Assembly: GCF_018499575.1 (NCBI RefSeq)
Contig: NZ_JAHDAP010000001.1
Coordinates: 372,001 to 436,000, forward strand
Source of the DNA: Streptococcus infantis
GTDB lineage: Bacteria; Bacillota; Bacilli; Lactobacillales; Streptococcaceae
Length of the DNA stretch: 64,000 nt
Direction of reading: 5' to 3'
The notes under the pieces were generated by a model. It was not told the DNA's origin. It did not search any database and saw only the letters and a program-made list of their open reading frames with translations. The position numbers and the translations under genes are program-made. Position 1 is the stretch's first letter; every line of letters begins with the position of its first letter. This document shows, piece after piece, positions 26,943 to 36,493 of this stretch.

Positions 26943-27806
26943 ATGAAAATTAAGATTGATAATTTCGAGATTTATAAGTTAAAGCAAGCAGGTTTAAGTA
27001 ATCAGCAGGTTCTGAAAGTACTTCAATACGGAGAAATTTATGATCAGGAATTGAGTTTAGAGACAATTGCTGAAGCCTCAGAGTGTCGTAATCCAGTAGT
27101 TTTTATGGAGCGATATCATAAACTGACTTTTGAAAGCATGGAACGATTAAAGAAAGATTTTGAAAAGTTCCCATCATTTTCGATTCTGGATGATGTTTAT
27201 CCCATTTCGCTTAGTGAAATTTACGATGCACCTGTATTGCTTTTTTATAAAGGAGATTTAAATCTCTTAAAATTACCAAAGATAGCAGTTGTAGGGAGTC
27301 GCTCTTGTAGTCAAACCGGAACCAAATCAGTCCGGAAAGTCATCGAAGAACTGGAGAATGAATTAGTTGTGGTGAGCGGACTTGCTAGAGGAATTGACAC
27401 AGCAGCCCATATGTCAATTCTTCAAACTGGTGGCAAAACGATTGCAGTGATCGGGACTGGTTTAGACGTCTATTATCCCCGTTCCAATAAACGTCTTCAA
27501 GAATACATTGGAGACAATCATTTAATACTAAGTGAGTACGGACCAGGGGAAGAACCCTTGAAATTTCATTTTCCTGCCAGAAATCGCATTATTGCAGGAT
27601 TGTGTCGAGGAGTTATCGTTGCAGAAGCTAAAATGAGATCTGGTAGCTTAATCACTTGTGAGCGTGCTATGGAGGAAGGTAGAGATGTCTTTGCGATTCC
27701 AGGTTCCATTTTAGATGGACGCTCAGACGGCTGTCATCATTTGATCCAAGAAGGAGCAAAACTAGCAACATGTGGGCAGGATATTCTCGCTGAGTTTGAG
27801 TTTTAG
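26943..27806 (+). CDS. dprA: DNA processing protein DprA (competence)
   Basis: A 287-residue recombination mediator that protects incoming single strands, loads RecA during transformation and helps shut off competence in streptococci. The N-terminal helical (SAM-like) region is followed by a Rossmann-like core with VVGSRSCSQTG, SGLARGIDTAAHMS, GTGLDVYYPRSN, ARNRIIAGL and EAKMRSGSLITCERA. The cin-box upstream places it in the SigX regulon. AAGGAG lies 7-8 nt before the ATG. Confidence 0.96.
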   Translation: MKIKIDNFEIYKLKQAGLSNQQVLKVLQYGEIYDQELSLETIAEASECRNPVVFMERYHKLTFESMERLKKDFEKFPSFSILDDVYPISLSEIYDAPVLLFYKGDLNLLKLPKIAVVGSRSCSQTGTKSVRKVIEELENELVVVSGLARGIDTAAHMSILQTGGKTIAVIGTGLDVYYPRSNKRLQEYIGDNHLILSEYGPGEEPLKFHFPARNRIIAGLCRGVIVAEAKMRSGSLITCERAMEEGRDVFAIPGSILDGRSDGCHHLIQEGAKLATCGQDILAEFEF

Positions 27807-27860
27807 ACATAGAATCATTTCATTTAGCAAACTTTTCTTCTATTGTATGGGTGTTAAGTC

Positions 27861-27889
27861 TTGACAGGTTTTTAAAAATGGTTTACACT
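27861..27889 (+). promoter_or_regulatory. topA promoter
   Basis: TTGACA, 17 nt, TACACT. Located between dprA and topA, so topA is not dependent on competence. Confidence 0.75.
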
Positions 27890-27925
27890 TTATAAAGTTT
27901 AATTACTTTGAAAAGGTGTGATACT

Positions 27926-30013
27926 GTGGCTACGGCAACAAAGAAGAAAAAATCAACAGTTAAAAAAAATCTAGTAATCGTGGAGTCGCCTGCAAAGGCT
28001 AAAACGATTGAAAAATATCTAGGACGCAATTATAAGGTTTTAGCCAGCGTAGGTCATATTCGTGATTTGAAAAAATCAAGTATGTCAGTTGACGTGGAAA
28101 ATAATTACGAACCGCAATATATCAATATTCGTGGGAAAGGTCCTCTCATCAATGATTTGAAAAAAGAAGCGAAGAAAGCCGATAAAGTCTTTCTTGCAAG
28201 TGACCCGGACCGGGAAGGGGAGGCTATTTCATGGCACTTAGCGCATATTTTAAATCTAGACGAGAATGACGCCAACCGTGTTGTTTTCAACGAGATTACC
28301 AAGGATGCGGTTAAAAATGCCTTTAAGGAACCTCGTAAAATCAATATGGATTTGGTAGATGCCCAACAAGCCCGTCGTGTTTTAGATCGTTTGGTGGGAT
28401 ATTCAATTTCTCCAATCTTGTGGAAAAAGGTTAAAAAAGGCTTATCAGCAGGACGTGTTCAGTCTGTTGCTTTAAAGCTAATCATTGATCGTGAAAATGA
28501 AATCAATGCCTTCCAACCAGAAGAATATTGGACGATTGATGGTGTCTTTAAAAAAGGTACCAAGCAATTCCAAGCTTCTTTTTATGGAATGAATGGCAAG
28601 AAGATGAAGTTGACTACCAATGATGAAGTCAAAAAAGTTATATCTCATTTGAACAGCAAGGATTTTACAGTTGATCAAGTAGATAAAAAGGAAAGAAAGC
28701 GCAATGCTCCTCTTCCATATACAACGTCTTCTATGCAGATGGATGCTGCTAACAAGATTAACTTCCGTACTCGAAAGACTATGATGGTTGCTCAGCAACT
28801 CTATGAAGGAATCAATATTGGTACAGGTGTCCAAGGTTTGATCACCTATATGCGTACGGATTCTACTCGTATCAGTCCAGTTGCTCAGAATGAAGCTGCT
28901 AGCTACATCAATGAACGTTTTGGTAGTAAGTATTCTAAACATGGTAGCAAGGTGAAAAATGCCTCTGGCGCTCAAGACGCCCACGAAGCTATTCGTCCTT
29001 CAAGTGTCTTTAATACTCCTGAAAAAATTGCTAAGTATTTGGATAAAGACCAGCTTAAACTTTATACCCTTATCTGGAACCGTTTTGTAGCGAGTCAAAT
29101 GACGGGTGCTATCTTTGATACCATGGCTGTTAAACTTTCGCAAAATGGTGTTCAATTTGCAGCAAATGGTAGTCAGGTTAAGTTTGATGGTTATTTAGCC
29201 ATTTACAACGATTCTGATAAGAATAAGATGCTACCAGATATGGAAGTAGGAGATGTGGTCAAACAGGTCAATAGCAAACCTGAACAACATTTCACACAAC
29301 CGCCTGCACGATATTCAGAAGCAACACTGATTAAAACATTGGAAGAAAACGGAGTTGGACGTCCATCTACCTATGCTCCAACCATTGAAACAATCCAAAA
29401 ACGTTACTATGTAAGACTTGCATCTAAACGCTTTGAACCAACTGATCTAGGTCAAGTTGTTAACAAGCTGATTGTTGAATACTTCCCAGACATTGTAAAT
29501 GTGAAATTTACTGCTGAAATGGAAGGTAAACTGGACGATGTTGAGGTCGGAAAAGAAGAGTGGCAACGGGTTATTGATGAATTTTACAAACCATTCTCTA
29601 AAGAGGTTGCAAAAGCTGAAGCAGAGATGGAAAAAATTCAAATCAAGGATGAGCCAGCTGGATTTGACTGTGAAGTTTGTGGCAGTCCTATGGTAATTAA
29701 GATTGGACGCTTCGGTAAGTTTTATGCATGTAGCAATTTCCCTGATTGCCGACACACACAAGCCATTGTAAAAGAAGTTGGTGTTACATGTCCAAATTGT
29801 CATCAAGGGCAAATCATCGAACGCAAAACCAAACGTAATCGTATTTTCTATGGATGTAATCGTTATCCAGTATGTGAGTTTACCTCTTGGGATAAACCTG
29901 TTGGACGTGATTGTCCTAAATGTGGTCACTTCCTCATGGAGAAAAAAATCCGTGGTGGAGGGAAACAGATCGTATGTAGCAATGGTGACTACGAAGAAGA
30001 AAAGATTAAATAA
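27926..30013 (+). CDS. topA: DNA topoisomerase I
   Basis: A 695-residue type IA topoisomerase relaxing negative supercoils. The Toprim domain shows [16 protein letters not shown] and the acidic DPDREGE triad, and the catalytic Tyr is in [10 protein letters not shown] near residue 315. Three C-terminal zinc ribbons are visible: CEVCG...C...C near residue 581, CPNC...C near 624 and CPKC...C near 663. GTG is chosen as start: AAGG sits 10-11 nt before it and the length equals the pneumococcal protein. An upstream TTG frame is rejected. Confidence 0.97.
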   Translation: MATATKKKKSTVKKNLVIVESPAKAKTIEKYLGRNYKVLASVGHIRDLKKSSMSVDVENNYEPQYINIRGKGPLINDLKKEAKKADKVFLASDPDREGEAISWHLAHILNLDENDANRVVFNEITKDAVKNAFKEPRKINMDLVDAQQARRVLDRLVGYSISPILWKKVKKGLSAGRVQSVALKLIIDRENEINAFQPEEYWTIDGVFKKGTKQFQASFYGMNGKKMKLTTNDEVKKVISHLNSKDFTVDQVDKKERKRNAPLPYTTSSMQMDAANKINFRTRKTMMVAQQLYEGINIGTGVQGLITYMRTDSTRISPVAQNEAASYINERFGSKYSKHGSKVKNASGAQDAHEAIRPSSVFNTPEKIAKYLDKDQLKLYTLIWNRFVASQMTGAIFDTMAVKLSQNGVQFAANGSQVKFDGYLAIYNDSDKNKMLPDMEVGDVVKQVNSKPEQHFTQPPARYSEATLIKTLEENGVGRPSTYAPTIETIQKRYYVRLASKRFEPTDLGQVVNKLIVEYFPDIVNVKFTAEMEGKLDDVEVGKEEWQRVIDEFYKPFSKEVAKAEAEMEKIQIKDEPAGFDCEVCGSPMVIKIGRFGKFYACSNFPDCRHTQAIVKEVGVTCPNCHQGQIIERKTKRNRIFYGCNRYPVCEFTSWDKPVGRDCPKCGHFLMEKKIRGGGKQIVCSNGDYEEEKIK

Positions 30014-30021
30014 AAATAATT

Positions 30022-30051
30022 AGGGCTGAAATGATAATTTCAGCTCTTTTT
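30022..30051 (+). terminator. topA terminator
   Basis: AGGGCTGAAAT pairs with ATTTCAGCTCT, followed by TTTTT. Confidence 0.85.
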
Positions 30052-30060
30052 AATTTAAAC

Positions 30061-30090
30061 TTGACAGATTTTATCTTTTTATGCTTAACT
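30061..30090 (+). promoter_or_regulatory. Promoter of DUF454 gene
   Basis: TTGACA, 18 nt, TTAACT with a TGC extension. Confidence 0.55.
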
Positions 30091-30121
30091 AGAAGAAGAT
30101 TATTCTTACTTAGGAGTAGAT

Positions 30122-30481
30122 ATGCGCATTATTTATCTTAGCATTGGATTCATTTCATTAGCTTTGGCTATCGTTGGAGTTGCCTTGCCACTATTACCGA
30201 CAACACCCTTTCTCTTGTTGTCAATAGCTTGTTTTTCAAAATCTTCTAAACGTTTTGAAGATTGGCTCTATCATACCAAGCTTTATCAAACTTATGTTGC
30301 GGATTTTAGAGAAACCAAGTCTATTGCGCGTGAACGTAAAAAGAAGATCATTGTTTCAATTTATATCTTGATGGGAATTTCCATTTATTTCGCACCGCTT
30401 TTACCAGTAAAAATTGCTTTAGGATGTTTAACAATATTTATAACCTATTATCTCTTTAAGGTGATTCCAGATAAAGAATAG
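30122..30481 (+). CDS. DUF454 (YbaN-like) small membrane protein
   Basis: A 119-residue inner-membrane protein with hydrophobic segments near residues 5-38 and 77-112. The family core is PLLPTTPFLLLSIACFSKSSKRFEDWLY, shown here as LPLLPTTPFLLL and CFSKSSKRFEDWL. Function unknown throughout the family. AGGAG lies 7 nt upstream. It is free-standing, with its own promoter. Confidence 0.88.
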   Translation: MRIIYLSIGFISLALAIVGVALPLLPTTPFLLLSIACFSKSSKRFEDWLYHTKLYQTYVADFRETKSIARERKKKIIVSIYILMGISIYFAPLLPVKIALGCLTIFITYYLFKVIPDKE

Positions 30482-30537
30482 CTAAAAAAGTAATGATTTT
30501 CCTTGTTAAAAAGTAGGGTTTACTTAAAACAATATGA

Positions 30538-30543
30538 TATAAT
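30538..30543 (+). promoter_or_regulatory. Extended -10 promoter for cutC
   Basis: TGA-TATAAT, 30 nt before the ATG. Confidence 0.6.
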
Positions 30544-30573
30544 AATATCAAATAAATCGTCAAGGAGTATCAA

Positions 30574-31206
30574 ATGATTTACGAATTTTGTGCTGAAAAT
30601 GTGACCTTGCTTGAAAAGGCTATGCAGGCTGGAGCTCGCCGTATTGAGCTCTGTGATAATCTTGCTGTTGGTGGAACGACACCAAGCTACGGAGTAACCA
30701 AGGCAGCTGTTGAACTTGCATCAAACTACGATACGACTATTATGACTATGATTCGTCCACGTGGTGGTAACTTTGTTTACAATGACCTCGAGATTTCTAT
30801 TATGCTCGAGGATATTCGTCTAACTGCTCAGGCAGGTAGCCAAGGGGTCGTCTTCGGTGCCTTAACAGCAGATAAGAAATTGGATAAGGCCAACCTTGAA
30901 AAGTTGATTGCTGCATCTAAAGGTATGGAGATTGTCTTCCATATGGCTTTTGATGACTTAAGTGACCAAGATCAACTAGAAGCTATTGATTGGCTTAGTC
31001 AAGCTGGAGTGACACGCATCCTGACTCGAGCAGGTGTATCTGGCGATTCGTTAGAGAAACGTTTTGCTCACTACCGCAGAATTCTAGAACACGCTGCAGG
31101 AAAAATTGAAATTTTACCTGGAGGAGGGATTGACATGGACAACCGTCAAACCTTTATCGATCAATTAGGCGTGACACAATTACATGGAACTAAGGTTGTC
31201 TTTTAA
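30574..31206 (+). CDS. cutC: CutC family TIM-barrel protein
   Basis: A 210-residue CutC. The family signature GARRIELCDNLAVGGTTPSYG is near residues 19-39 (IELC, GGTTPS), with MIRPRGGNFVY near 64 and the C-terminal LPGGGID. It is linked historically to copper tolerance, but the biochemical role is disputed. It is shorter than E. coli CutC (248), as streptococcal homologues are. AAGGAG lies 8 nt before the ATG. A small hairpin follows its stop. Confidence 0.92.
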   Translation: MIYEFCAENVTLLEKAMQAGARRIELCDNLAVGGTTPSYGVTKAAVELASNYDTTIMTMIRPRGGNFVYNDLEISIMLEDIRLTAQAGSQGVVFGALTADKKLDKANLEKLIAASKGMEIVFHMAFDDLSDQDQLEAIDWLSQAGVTRILTRAGVSGDSLEKRFAHYRRILEHAAGKIEILPGGGIDMDNRQTFIDQLGVTQLHGTKVVF

Positions 31207-31218
31207 AAAATAGAAAGG

Positions 31219-31242
31219 AACTGCTAGCTTTTGGTAGCAGTT
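31219..31242 (+). other. Hairpin between cutC and the YjbR-like gene
   Basis: AACTGCTA/TAGCAGTT with an 8-nt loop, followed by only TT. It lies between a GAAAGG purine stretch and the ATG at 31250, so it may be a weak terminator or may bring a distant ribosome site closer to the start. Confidence 0.5.
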
Positions 31243-31249
31243 TTCGCTT

Positions 31250-31906
31250 ATGTTTGAAATTTTTAAAGCCTATCGATTTAATAGTAAAAAGTCTAAAGAG
31301 TATGGATTTGTAGAAAATCAAGGTGTATGGACCTATAATTCGACTATCTTGCAGGGAGATTTTCTCATGATGGTTACAGTTGAGGATGGGAACTTAAGTT
31401 TTCAAGTTTATGACCAAGAAACTGGTGATCTATATCCTCAAGTTCACATGAAAAGTATGAGAGGTACTTTTGTCGGAAGCGTTCGAGAGGCTTGTTTAGA
31501 AGTTCTTTATGATATTCGAAAGGCTTGTTTTGAGGTACAGGAATTTCTCTGTCCTCAGACAAAAAGAATCTTGACTCGTGTTCAAGAAAAGTATGAGAAT
31601 CAATTAGAATACTTATGGGAAAAATCACCTGATACGGCAGTTTTACGTCATGAAGATAATCAGAAGTGGTATGCGGTATTAATGAAGATATCCTGGGAAA
31701 AACTGGATAAGGCACGAGAAGGACAAGTAGAAGTCGTTAATCTTAAGCATGACCAAGTAGCTGACTTGCTTTCACAAAAGGGCATTTATCCTGCCTTTCA
31801 TATGAATAAACGCTATTGGACAAGTCTTCCACTAGATGACACTCTAACTGACGAAAAGGTCCTTGAACTATTTGAGAGAAGTTGGTTTTTGACTTCTAAG
31901 AAATAA
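31250..31906 (+). CDS. YjbR/MmcQ-like domain protein
   Basis: A 218-residue cytoplasmic protein. The C-terminal half (WYAVLMKISWEKL through FHMNKRYWTSLPLDDTL) matches the MmcQ/YjbR fold, which resembles a DNA-binding CyaY-like domain; the first 100 residues are a separate domain also found in streptococcal homologues. There is no good Shine-Dalgarno directly before the ATG: GAAAGGA lies about 30 nt up, with a 24-nt hairpin between. Function unknown. Confidence 0.75.
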   Translation: MFEIFKAYRFNSKKSKEYGFVENQGVWTYNSTILQGDFLMMVTVEDGNLSFQVYDQETGDLYPQVHMKSMRGTFVGSVREACLEVLYDIRKACFEVQEFLCPQTKRILTRVQEKYENQLEYLWEKSPDTAVLRHEDNQKWYAVLMKISWEKLDKAREGQVEVVNLKHDQVADLLSQKGIYPAFHMNKRYWTSLPLDDTLTDEKVLELFERSWFLTSKK

Positions 31907-31990
31907 ATAAACACATTTGAGTTTTCAAATACTTTCAATTAGCAAAATATTCTTTATTGAAGAAATTTTCAGAAAATATTGGATTTTTTC

Positions 31991-32019
31991 TTGACAAGTG
32001 ATTTTTCCTATGCTAGAAT
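31991..32019 (+). promoter_or_regulatory. leu operon promoter
   Basis: TTGACA, 17 nt, TAGAAT with a TGC extension, a near-ideal promoter. Confidence 0.85.
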
Positions 32020-32055
32020 ACTAAACAAGACATCAAACAAAGGAGAAAGCCAAAC

Positions 32056-32109
32056 ATGAAAACAGCTAAGTTTAATCAATTTGCTTTGTTGTTGAGGTAC
32101 TCGGACTAG
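32056..32109 (+). CDS. leuL: leu leader peptide
   Basis: A 17-codon ORF encoding MKTAKFNQFALLLRYSD with three consecutive TTG leucine codons (32086-32094), after AAAGGAG. Its stop lies at the foot of the first of a series of hairpins ending in a terminator. This is the layout of a ribosome-mediated leucine attenuator. Confidence 0.8.
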   Translation: MKTAKFNQFALLLRYSD

Positions 32110-32190
32110 TGCAAAAGCATTAGTCCTGTTTGGCTTACCAAGCGGGAGTAAATCAACATCTCGCTTGGAACTCCGAGCGAGATGTTTTTT
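32103..32190 (+). promoter_or_regulatory. leu attenuator (pause hairpin, antiterminator, terminator)
   Basis: GGACTAGTGC/GCATTAGTCC (32103-32126) forms a 10-bp hairpin at the leader-peptide stop. CCAAGCGGGAG (32138-32148) can pair with CTCGCTTGG (32160-32168). The same CTCGCT is also the left arm of terminator AACATCTCGCT/AGCGAGATGTT (32155-32186) plus T6. The two structures exclude each other. No T-box sequence is present. Confidence 0.82.
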
Positions 32191-32220
32191 CTATATCGAA
32201 AATGTGAAGGGAGAATTCTC

Positions 32221-33783
32221 ATGCGTGTAGTTGAGTTTTTAGATACCAGTCTCCGAGATGGTGAGCAGACACCAGGTGTCAATTTTTCTATTAAGGAAAA
32301 GGTTGCTATAGCAAAACAGCTTGAAAAATGGGGTATTTCAGCCATCGAAGCTGGTTTTCCAGCAGCTAGTCCAGATTCATTCACAGCTGTCCAAGAAATT
32401 GCTAAAGCTATGAAAAAAACAGCAGTAACAGGCTTAGCTCGTTCTGTTAAATCTGATATTGACGCTTGTTATGAGGCACTGAAGGATGCCAAGTATCCAC
32501 AAATCCATGTCTTTATTGCAACTAGTCCTATTCATCGTGAATTTAAGTTGAATAAAAGTAAAGAGGAAATATTGGAAGCTATTAAAGAGCATGTTTCCTA
32601 TGCACGTTCTAAATTTGAAGTGGTAGAATTCTCTCCTGAAGATGCGACAAGAACCGAGCTCGATTTTCTCCTACAAGTCGTTCAGACAGCAGTTGATGCA
32701 GGTGCGACTTATATCAATATTCCTGATACAGTAGGTTTTACAACGCCAGAGGAATATGGAAGTATCTTTAAATATCTGATTGACAATGTTCAAACGGACC
32801 GTCAGATAATCTATTCCCCTCACTGTCACGATGACCTTGGAATGGCGGTTGCAAATAGCCTTGTAGCTGTTAAGAATGGGGCAGGACGTGTTGAAGGCAC
32901 CATTAACGGAATCGGAGAAAGAGCTGGGAATGCTTCTTTAGAAGAAATAGCAGTGGCTCTCAACATTCGCCAAGATTACTACCAAGCAGAGACAAATATC
33001 GTCCTAAACGAAACGATTAATACATCCGAAATGGTTTCTCGCTTCTCAGGAATTCCAGTTCCTAAAAATAAGGCTGTTGTCGGAGGAAATGCCTTCTCTC
33101 ACGAATCAGGAATTCACCAAGACGGTGTTCTTAAAAATCCTCTTACCTATGAGATCATCACACCTGAACTGGTGGGTGTTAAGAGTAATAGTCTTCCACT
33201 TGGGAAATTATCCGGTCGTCATGCCTTTGTTGAGAAACTTAGAGATTTAGCTCTTGACTTTACAGACGAAGATATCAAGCCACTCTTTGCTAAGTTCAAG
33301 GCTTTGGCTGATAAGAAACAAGAAGTCACAGACGCGGACATTCGTGCTCTGGTAGCTGGAACCATGGTTGAAAACCCAGAAGGCTTTCACTTTGATGATT
33401 TACAACTTCAAACTCATGCGGAAAATGAAATTGAAGCGACTGTTAGCTTGGCTAATTTGAATGGTGAGAAAGTCGACTTTAATGCGACTGGACAAGGTTC
33501 GGTTGAGGCCATCTTTAACGCTATTGACAAGTTCTTTAATCAATCTGTTCGCTTGGTATCCTACACCATTGATGCAGTTACAGACGGAATTGATGCTCAG
33601 GCACGTGTTTTAGTTACTGTTGAAAACAGAGATACTGAAACAATCTTTAACGCAGCCGGACTTGATTTCGATGTGTTGAAGGCTTCAGCTATTGCCTATA
33701 TCAATGCCAATACCTTTGTTCAAAAAGAGAATACTGGCGAGATCGGTCCAAATATTTCCTACCGTGACATGCCTAGTGTTTAA
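32221..33783 (+). CDS. leuA: 2-isopropylmalate synthase
   Basis: A 520-residue enzyme condensing acetyl-CoA with 2-ketoisovalerate, the first leucine-specific step. The TIM barrel shows LDTSLRDGEQTPG and the metal-binding HCHDDLGMAVANS. The C-terminal allosteric domain that senses leucine is present (about residues 390-510), so feedback inhibition is expected on top of attenuation. The ATG at 32221 has GAAGGGAG 8 nt before it; the upstream frame lies in the attenuator. Confidence 0.97.
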   Translation: MRVVEFLDTSLRDGEQTPGVNFSIKEKVAIAKQLEKWGISAIEAGFPAASPDSFTAVQEIAKAMKKTAVTGLARSVKSDIDACYEALKDAKYPQIHVFIATSPIHREFKLNKSKEEILEAIKEHVSYARSKFEVVEFSPEDATRTELDFLLQVVQTAVDAGATYINIPDTVGFTTPEEYGSIFKYLIDNVQTDRQIIYSPHCHDDLGMAVANSLVAVKNGAGRVEGTINGIGERAGNASLEEIAVALNIRQDYYQAETNIVLNETINTSEMVSRFSGIPVPKNKAVVGGNAFSHESGIHQDGVLKNPLTYEIITPELVGVKSNSLPLGKLSGRHAFVEKLRDLALDFTDEDIKPLFAKFKALADKKQEVTDADIRALVAGTMVENPEGFHFDDLQLQTHAENEIEATVSLANLNGEKVDFNATGQGSVEAIFNAIDKFFNQSVRLVSYTIDAVTDGIDAQARVLVTVENRDTETIFNAAGLDFDVLKASAIAYINANTFVQKENTGEIGPNISYRDMPSV

Positions 33784-33794
33784 AGGAGAATTCT

Positions 33795-34832
33795 ATGACA
33801 AAGAAAATAGTTGCCCTAGCAGGCGACGGAATTGGACCAGAAATCATGGAAGCTGGTTTAGATGTTCTTGCATCGATAGCCGAAAAAACGGGATTTGACT
33901 TTGAGATAGATAGACGACCATTTGGAGGTGCAGGTATTGATGCCACAGGATATCCCTTACCAGATGAAACTTTAAAGGCTGCTAGAGAAGCAGACGCTAT
34001 TCTCCTAGCAGCTATCGGTAGTCCCCAGTATGATAATGCCGCAGTTCGACCTGAACAAGGCTTGCTGGCTCTTCGTAAGGAACTCAATCTCTATGCTAAT
34101 ATTCGTCCGGTTAAAATCTTTGATAGTCTCAAGCATTTATCACCTCTTAAGCCCGAACGAATTGCTGGTGTTGACTTTGTTGTAGTGCGTGAGTTGACAG
34201 GTGGGATTTACTTTGGTGAACATATCCTTGAAGAGAAATCGGCACGTGATATCAACGATTATAGCTATGAGGAAGTAGAACGGATTATACGTAAGGCTTT
34301 TGAAATTGCAAAAGGTCGAAATAAAATTGTTACTAGTATTGATAAGCAAAATGTGTTAGCAACTTCAAAACTCTGGAGGAAAGTGGCTGATGAAGTCGCA
34401 AAAGATTTTCCGGATGTAACCTTGGAGCATCAGTTGGTTGACTCAGCTGCCATGCTCATGATTACAAATCCAGCCAAGTTTGATGTTATCGTGACAGAAA
34501 ATCTTTTTGGGGATATCTTATCTGATGAATCAAGCGTTCTATCAGGCACACTTGGCGTCATGCCATCGGCTAGTCACTCTGAAAATGGACCAAGTCTTTA
34601 TGAACCGATTCATGGTTCAGCACCTGATATAGCAGGTCAAGGCATTGCCAATCCTATTTCCATGATTTTGTCAGTTGCCATGATGCTAAGAGAAAGCTTT
34701 GGACGTTATGAGGATGCGGAGCGTATCGAGCGTGCTGTTGAGGCAAGTCTAGCTGCTGGCATTTTAACGAGAGATATAGGAGGACAGGCTTCGACTAGGG
34801 AAATGACAGAAGCCATTATCGCAAGACTATGA
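33795..34832 (+). CDS. leuB: 3-isopropylmalate dehydrogenase
   Basis: A 345-residue NAD-dependent decarboxylating dehydrogenase. LAGDGIGPEIM starts the fold, RELTGGIYFGE carries the substrate Arg/Tyr region, and VTENLFGDILSDE holds metal-binding Asp residues. It is slightly shorter than E. coli LeuB (363). AAGGAG lies 6-7 nt upstream. Its stop overlaps the start of the DUF1294 gene by 4 nt. Confidence 0.97.
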   Translation: MTKKIVALAGDGIGPEIMEAGLDVLASIAEKTGFDFEIDRRPFGGAGIDATGYPLPDETLKAAREADAILLAAIGSPQYDNAAVRPEQGLLALRKELNLYANIRPVKIFDSLKHLSPLKPERIAGVDFVVVRELTGGIYFGEHILEEKSARDINDYSYEEVERIIRKAFEIAKGRNKIVTSIDKQNVLATSKLWRKVADEVAKDFPDVTLEHQLVDSAAMLMITNPAKFDVIVTENLFGDILSDESSVLSGTLGVMPSASHSENGPSLYEPIHGSAPDIAGQGIANPISMILSVAMMLRESFGRYEDAERIERAVEASLAAGILTRDIGGQASTREMTEAIIARL

Positions 34833-35098
34833 AACTAAACGAAGGAATTACTTTTGCTCTCTTGATTTGGAACCTTTTGATTTTTACCATCTATGGTATT
34901 GATAAATCTAAAGCAAAAAGAGGTGCTTGGCGCATCCCTGAAAAATATTTATTATCATTTGCATTCTTATGTGGTGGTTTTGGTGCTTGGTTGGCAGGTG
35001 TTACCTTTCAACACAAGACTAGAAAATGGTATTTTAAAACGATTTGGTTCCTAGGAATAGTGACTACACTAGTAACTTTGTATTTGTTATGGAGGTAA
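34829..35098 (+). CDS. DUF1294 small membrane protein inside leu operon
   Basis: An 89-residue membrane protein with three or four hydrophobic segments and the DUF1294 signature IYGIDKSKAKRGAWRIPE, then LCGGFGAWLAG and FQHKTRKWYF. Function unknown in all homologues. ATGA overlap with leuB and a 3-nt gap to leuC tie its translation to the leucine genes. A similar gene is found in leu clusters of other streptococci, which argues for a functional rather than chance link. Confidence 0.88.
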   Translation: MKLNEGITFALLIWNLLIFTIYGIDKSKAKRGAWRIPEKYLLSFAFLCGGFGAWLAGVTFQHKTRKWYFKTIWFLGIVTTLVTLYLLWR

Positions 35099-35101
35099 TG
35101 A

Positions 35102-36484
35102 ATGGCAGGAAAATCGATTTTTGATAAATTATGGGACCTCCATGTGATTACAGGAACAGAGGGACAACCTCAACTCATGTATGTGGATCAACATTATATC
35201 CACGAAGTGACTAGTCCTCAAGCTTTTCAAGGATTACGAGATGCAGGGCGTAGATTGAGAAGACCGGATTTAACATTTGGCACTTTTGACCACAATGTAC
35301 CGACAGTAAATATCTACGATATTCGAGATGTAATCTCTAAAGCACAGATTGATAAGTTAGCTGAAAATGTTGAAGAGTTTGGAATCGAACATGCTGCCCA
35401 CGGTTCAGAAAAACAAGGTATCGTTCATATGGTTGGTCCAGAAACAGGACGAACACAACCAGGAAAATTTATCGTCTGCGGAGATAGCCATACAGCGACC
35501 CATGGAGCTTTTGGAGCCATCGCCTTCGGAATTGGGACTAGTGAAGCCGAACATGTCTTTGCTACTCAAACCATTTGGCAGGTTAAACCCAAGAAAATGT
35601 TGGTGGAATTCACTGGAATTCCTCAAAAAGGAGTTTATGCCAAAGATTTCATCCTAGCCTTGATTGCAAAGTACGGCGTTGCTTGTGGTGTTGGCTACGT
35701 GGTGGAGTATCGAGGTCAGGCCATTGATGCACTTAGTATGGAAGAGAGAATGACTATCTGCAATATGTCCATTGAGTTTGGATCCAAGATGGGAATCATG
35801 AATCCAGATCAGAAGACCTATGATTATCTCAAGGGACGCGAGTGTGTTCCAAAGGATTTTGATGCAGCAGTTGCTGACTGGAAAAGACTGGTTAGTGATG
35901 ACGATGCCATTTATGACAAGATTATCCGAATGGATGTCTCTGAATTGGCTCCTATGGTGACTTGGGGAACCAATCCAGCTATGGGTGTTGATTTTGATAG
36001 CAGCTTCCCAGAAATAAAGGATATGAATGATGAACGTGCTTATCATTACATGGATTTACAACCAGGTCAGAAACCAGCAGATATCCAACTAGGCTATATC
36101 TTTATTGGTTCTTGTACCAATGCTCGTCTCAGTGACTTGCAGCTGGCTGCTCGATTTGTCAAAGGGAAGAAAATCGCCCCTAACTTAACAGCTATTGTGG
36201 TACCTGGTTCTCGACCAGTCAAGCGAGCTGCTGAAAAGTTGGGCTTGGATAAGGTTTTCCTAGATGCTGGCTTTGAGTGGAGAGACCCAGGTTGCTCCAT
36301 GTGCCTAGGAATGAATCCTGACAAGGTACCTGATGGTGTTCACTGCGCCTCAACCAGCAATCGAAACTTTGAAGACAGGCAGGGATTTGGTGCTAAAACT
36401 CATCTTTGCAGTCCAGCCATGGCTGCTGCGGCAGCAATTGCAGGGCGCTTCGTAGATGTTCGGAAAATGCCTGAAGCCCAGTAA
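35102..36484 (+). CDS. leuC: 3-isopropylmalate dehydratase large subunit
   Basis: A 460-residue aconitase-family subunit isomerising 2- to 3-isopropylmalate with LeuD. The three 4Fe-4S ligand cysteines are in [12 protein letters not shown] and in [10 protein letters not shown] (about residues 335, 395 and 398). N-terminal HVIT and FDHNVPT are also typical. GGAGG lies 3-7 nt before the ATG at the end of the DUF1294 gene. Confidence 0.97.
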   Translation: MAGKSIFDKLWDLHVITGTEGQPQLMYVDQHYIHEVTSPQAFQGLRDAGRRLRRPDLTFGTFDHNVPTVNIYDIRDVISKAQIDKLAENVEEFGIEHAAHGSEKQGIVHMVGPETGRTQPGKFIVCGDSHTATHGAFGAIAFGIGTSEAEHVFATQTIWQVKPKKMLVEFTGIPQKGVYAKDFILALIAKYGVACGVGYVVEYRGQAIDALSMEERMTICNMSIEFGSKMGIMNPDQKTYDYLKGRECVPKDFDAAVADWKRLVSDDDAIYDKIIRMDVSELAPMVTWGTNPAMGVDFDSSFPEIKDMNDERAYHYMDLQPGQKPADIQLGYIFIGSCTNARLSDLQLAARFVKGKKIAPNLTAIVVPGSRPVKRAAEKLGLDKVFLDAGFEWRDPGCSMCLGMNPDKVPDGVHCASTSNRNFEDRQGFGAKTHLCSPAMAAAAAIAGRFVDVRKMPEAQ

Positions 36485-36493
36485 GGAGAGGAT

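Noticed and set aside
28478..29929. Long reverse-strand frames across topA
   Set aside because: They are phase shadows of topA codon use; no start context and no recognisable domain.
32020..32220. T-box riboswitch for the leu operon
   Set aside because: No T-box consensus (AGGGTGG-type sequence) or specifier stem; a leader peptide with Leu codons explains the structures better.
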